A stretch of DNA of 5,016 nt, taken from Caldilineaceae bacterium. Its GTDB lineage: Bacteria > Chloroflexota > Anaerolineae > Caldilineales > Caldilineaceae. Under the pieces are notes generated by a model. It saw only the letters and a program-made list of their open reading frames with translations, had not been told where the DNA came from and did no database searches. Below are positions 4,074 through 5,016 of the stretch, in pieces (within the stretch, counting starts at the first letter, position 1; the number at the start of each line of letters is the position of its first letter). The translations under genes and the position numbers were made by a program. The DNA lies in NCBI GenBank assembly GCA_012032975.1, contig JAAUPU010000326.1:1-5016 (forward strand), read 5' to 3'.

Positions 4074-5016
4074 GTGCAAGCTGAAGTAGTCATTTGCGGC
4101 GCCGGCATCGCAGGCGTCGCCACCGCCTACTACCTGGGAGTACGCCACAACCTGTGGAATGTCGCGCTGGTCGATCCCGCTCCCCCGCTGAGCCAGACCA
4201 ACAGCAAAGTCCGGCGAGAACTATCGCGACTGGTGGCCGCTGCCGGCGATGACGGAGTTCACCGGCCGTAGCATCGCGTTGATGGAAGAGATCGCACGAT
4301 GGAGCGACAACGCGATCCAGATGCAGCCGCGCGGCTATCTCTACCTCTCGGCGTGTAGCGATGTCTCCAGTGCCGTCGACGCGATCTGCGCGCGCTATGC
4401 CGCCGCTGGGCCGATTCGCATCCACGATAGCGCATCCAATGGCTACGATCCAACGCCGACCGGCACGTTTGGCGAGCATCCGTCGGGCGCCGATCTGATC
4501 ACCCATCGGCCCACCATTCAGAAACATTTTCCCCATCTCTCCGACCGGCTCACGCTTGCGTTGCACCCACGCCGCGCCGGCTGGCTGAGCGCGCAGCAGT
4601 TGGGCCAGCTCATGCTGGAACGGCTGCGCGCCGAGGGCGCGCGGCTTTTTCGTGGAAGCGTGATCGCCATCGAACAGGACGGGCACGGGGTTTCCGGCGT
4701 GCGCATCGCCCATGAAGACGGGGAAGCCACGCTTGGACGCGCAAGTTGGTCTTGGCTGCGGGGCCTTATCTCACGCACTGCGCCCGTCTCGCTGGCGTCG
4801 AACTGCCGGTTCGCTGTGTGCGCCAGCAGAAGATCGCGTTTCAGGATACACAAGAAATCGTGCCGCGGACTGCTCCGTTTACCATCTATATGGACAGCCA
4901 GCATGTGCCTTGGGATGACGCTGAACAGGCAGAGTTGGCCGCGGACCCCAGCCAACGGCATCTCTTGGACGAGCTGCCCGGCGGTCTTCATGTTCGTCCA
5001 GAAGGCGCGGCAGGCA
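4074..5016 (+). pseudogene. DAO-family FAD-dependent oxidoreductase with two frameshifts, 3' partial
   Basis: Three collinear pieces of one flavoprotein are present. Piece 1 (GTG 4074 to about 4208) has the Rossmann FAD motif GAGIAG (residues 9-14) and the acidic D34 at the end of strand 2. An extra base near 4209 then shifts the frame; unshifted reading stops at TAG 4269-4271. Piece 2 (from 4210 to about 4739) begins SGENYRDWWPLPAM and includes RGYLYLS and GWLSAQQLGQLMLERL, all typical of this family. A missing base near 4728-4745 shifts back. Piece 3 (about 4740 to the window edge) reads KLVLAAGPYLTHCARLAGVE and stays open to 5016. Relatives oxidise amines or amino acids such as sarcosine, glycine or D-amino acids; the substrate here is unknown. 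The start is GTG 4074, since an in-frame TGA lies at 4065-4067; AGGAA (4059-4063) is a distant ribosome binding site. It is either a decaying gene or an intact gene with two base-call errors. Confidence 0.8.

Noticed and set aside
4203..4212. Programmed ribosomal frameshift at AGCAAAGT
   Set aside because: No standard slippery heptamer or stimulatory structure is apparent. A second, opposite shift further on is better explained by indels.
4090..4713. Minus-strand open frame of 207 codons
   Set aside because: It is antisense to the flavoprotein; the plus-strand pieces match a known family in order and content.
2771..4742. Shared ACGCGC context at two suspected missing bases (2772-2777 and 4737-4742)
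   Set aside because: The same hexamer occurs in the cyclase gene (near 78 and 549) with the frame intact, so the link to a systematic read error is too weak to assert.
1..5016. CRISPR arrays, tRNA or rRNA genes, insertion sequences
   Set aside because: No regularly spaced repeats, no cloverleaf-like or rRNA-like sequence and no transposase-like frame were seen on either strand.

Overview
The window is a GC-rich bacterial segment (about 70% GC in the enzyme gene sampled near 2281-2400, about 52% in the toxin gene near 3601-3720). It mixes metabolic genes with small toxin-antitoxin genes. The cyclase-type hydrolase, the molybdenum-hydroxylase subunits, the DAO-type flavoprotein and the many small toxin-antitoxin cassettes would fit a Chloroflexota genome (Caldilinea/Anaerolineae-like). 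That placement is an impression from protein style, not a demonstrated assignment.

Layout, left to right. (1) Positions 1-709 (+) hold the 3' part of a zinc-dependent cyclase/kynurenine-formamidase-like hydrolase; its start lies outside the window. (2) Positions 710-811 are a short convergent intergenic gap containing a degenerate 10-nt periodic repeat. (3) Positions 812-1519 (-) hold a complete type II toxin-antitoxin module: a ribbon-helix-helix antitoxin followed 3 nt later by a PIN-domain toxin. (4) Positions 1520-1654 are a divergent promoter region with back-to-back sigma70-like promoters. The leftward one overlaps a large inverted repeat; the rightward one would give an mRNA beginning at or next to the start codon. 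(5) Positions 1655-1915 (+) encode a VapB-like antitoxin with no toxin partner. (6) Its stop overlaps (ATGA) the start of an FAD-binding subunit (1912-2889), which overlaps a [2Fe-2S] subunit (2789-3301). Together they are the medium and small subunits of a CO-dehydrogenase/xanthine-dehydrogenase-type molybdenum hydroxylase. The catalytic molybdopterin subunit is absent. (7) In the place where that subunit often lies, 15 nt downstream, is a second complete toxin-antitoxin pair (3317-3855), a DUF104-like antitoxin overlapping a MazF/PemK-type toxin. (8) Positions 3856-4073 are intergenic. A perfect 12-bp inverted repeat straddles the end of the toxin gene. (9) Positions 4074-5016 (+) hold a DAO-family FAD oxidoreductase broken by two opposite one-base frameshifts and cut off by the window edge.

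The point of most interest is the arrangement 1655-3855. An orphan antitoxin, two electron-transfer subunits of an oxidoreductase and a toxin-antitoxin pair are tightly packed on one strand with short overlaps, so they could be one transcription unit driven by the promoter at 1620-1648. The enzyme cannot be a complete molybdenum hydroxylase from this locus alone. Either its large subunit is encoded elsewhere, or the locus is a remnant in which toxin-antitoxin genes flank or replaced lost DNA. Up to three apparent one-base indels (two in the flavoprotein, one suspected at the end of the FAD subunit) mean that sequencing or assembly error must be separated from real gene decay.
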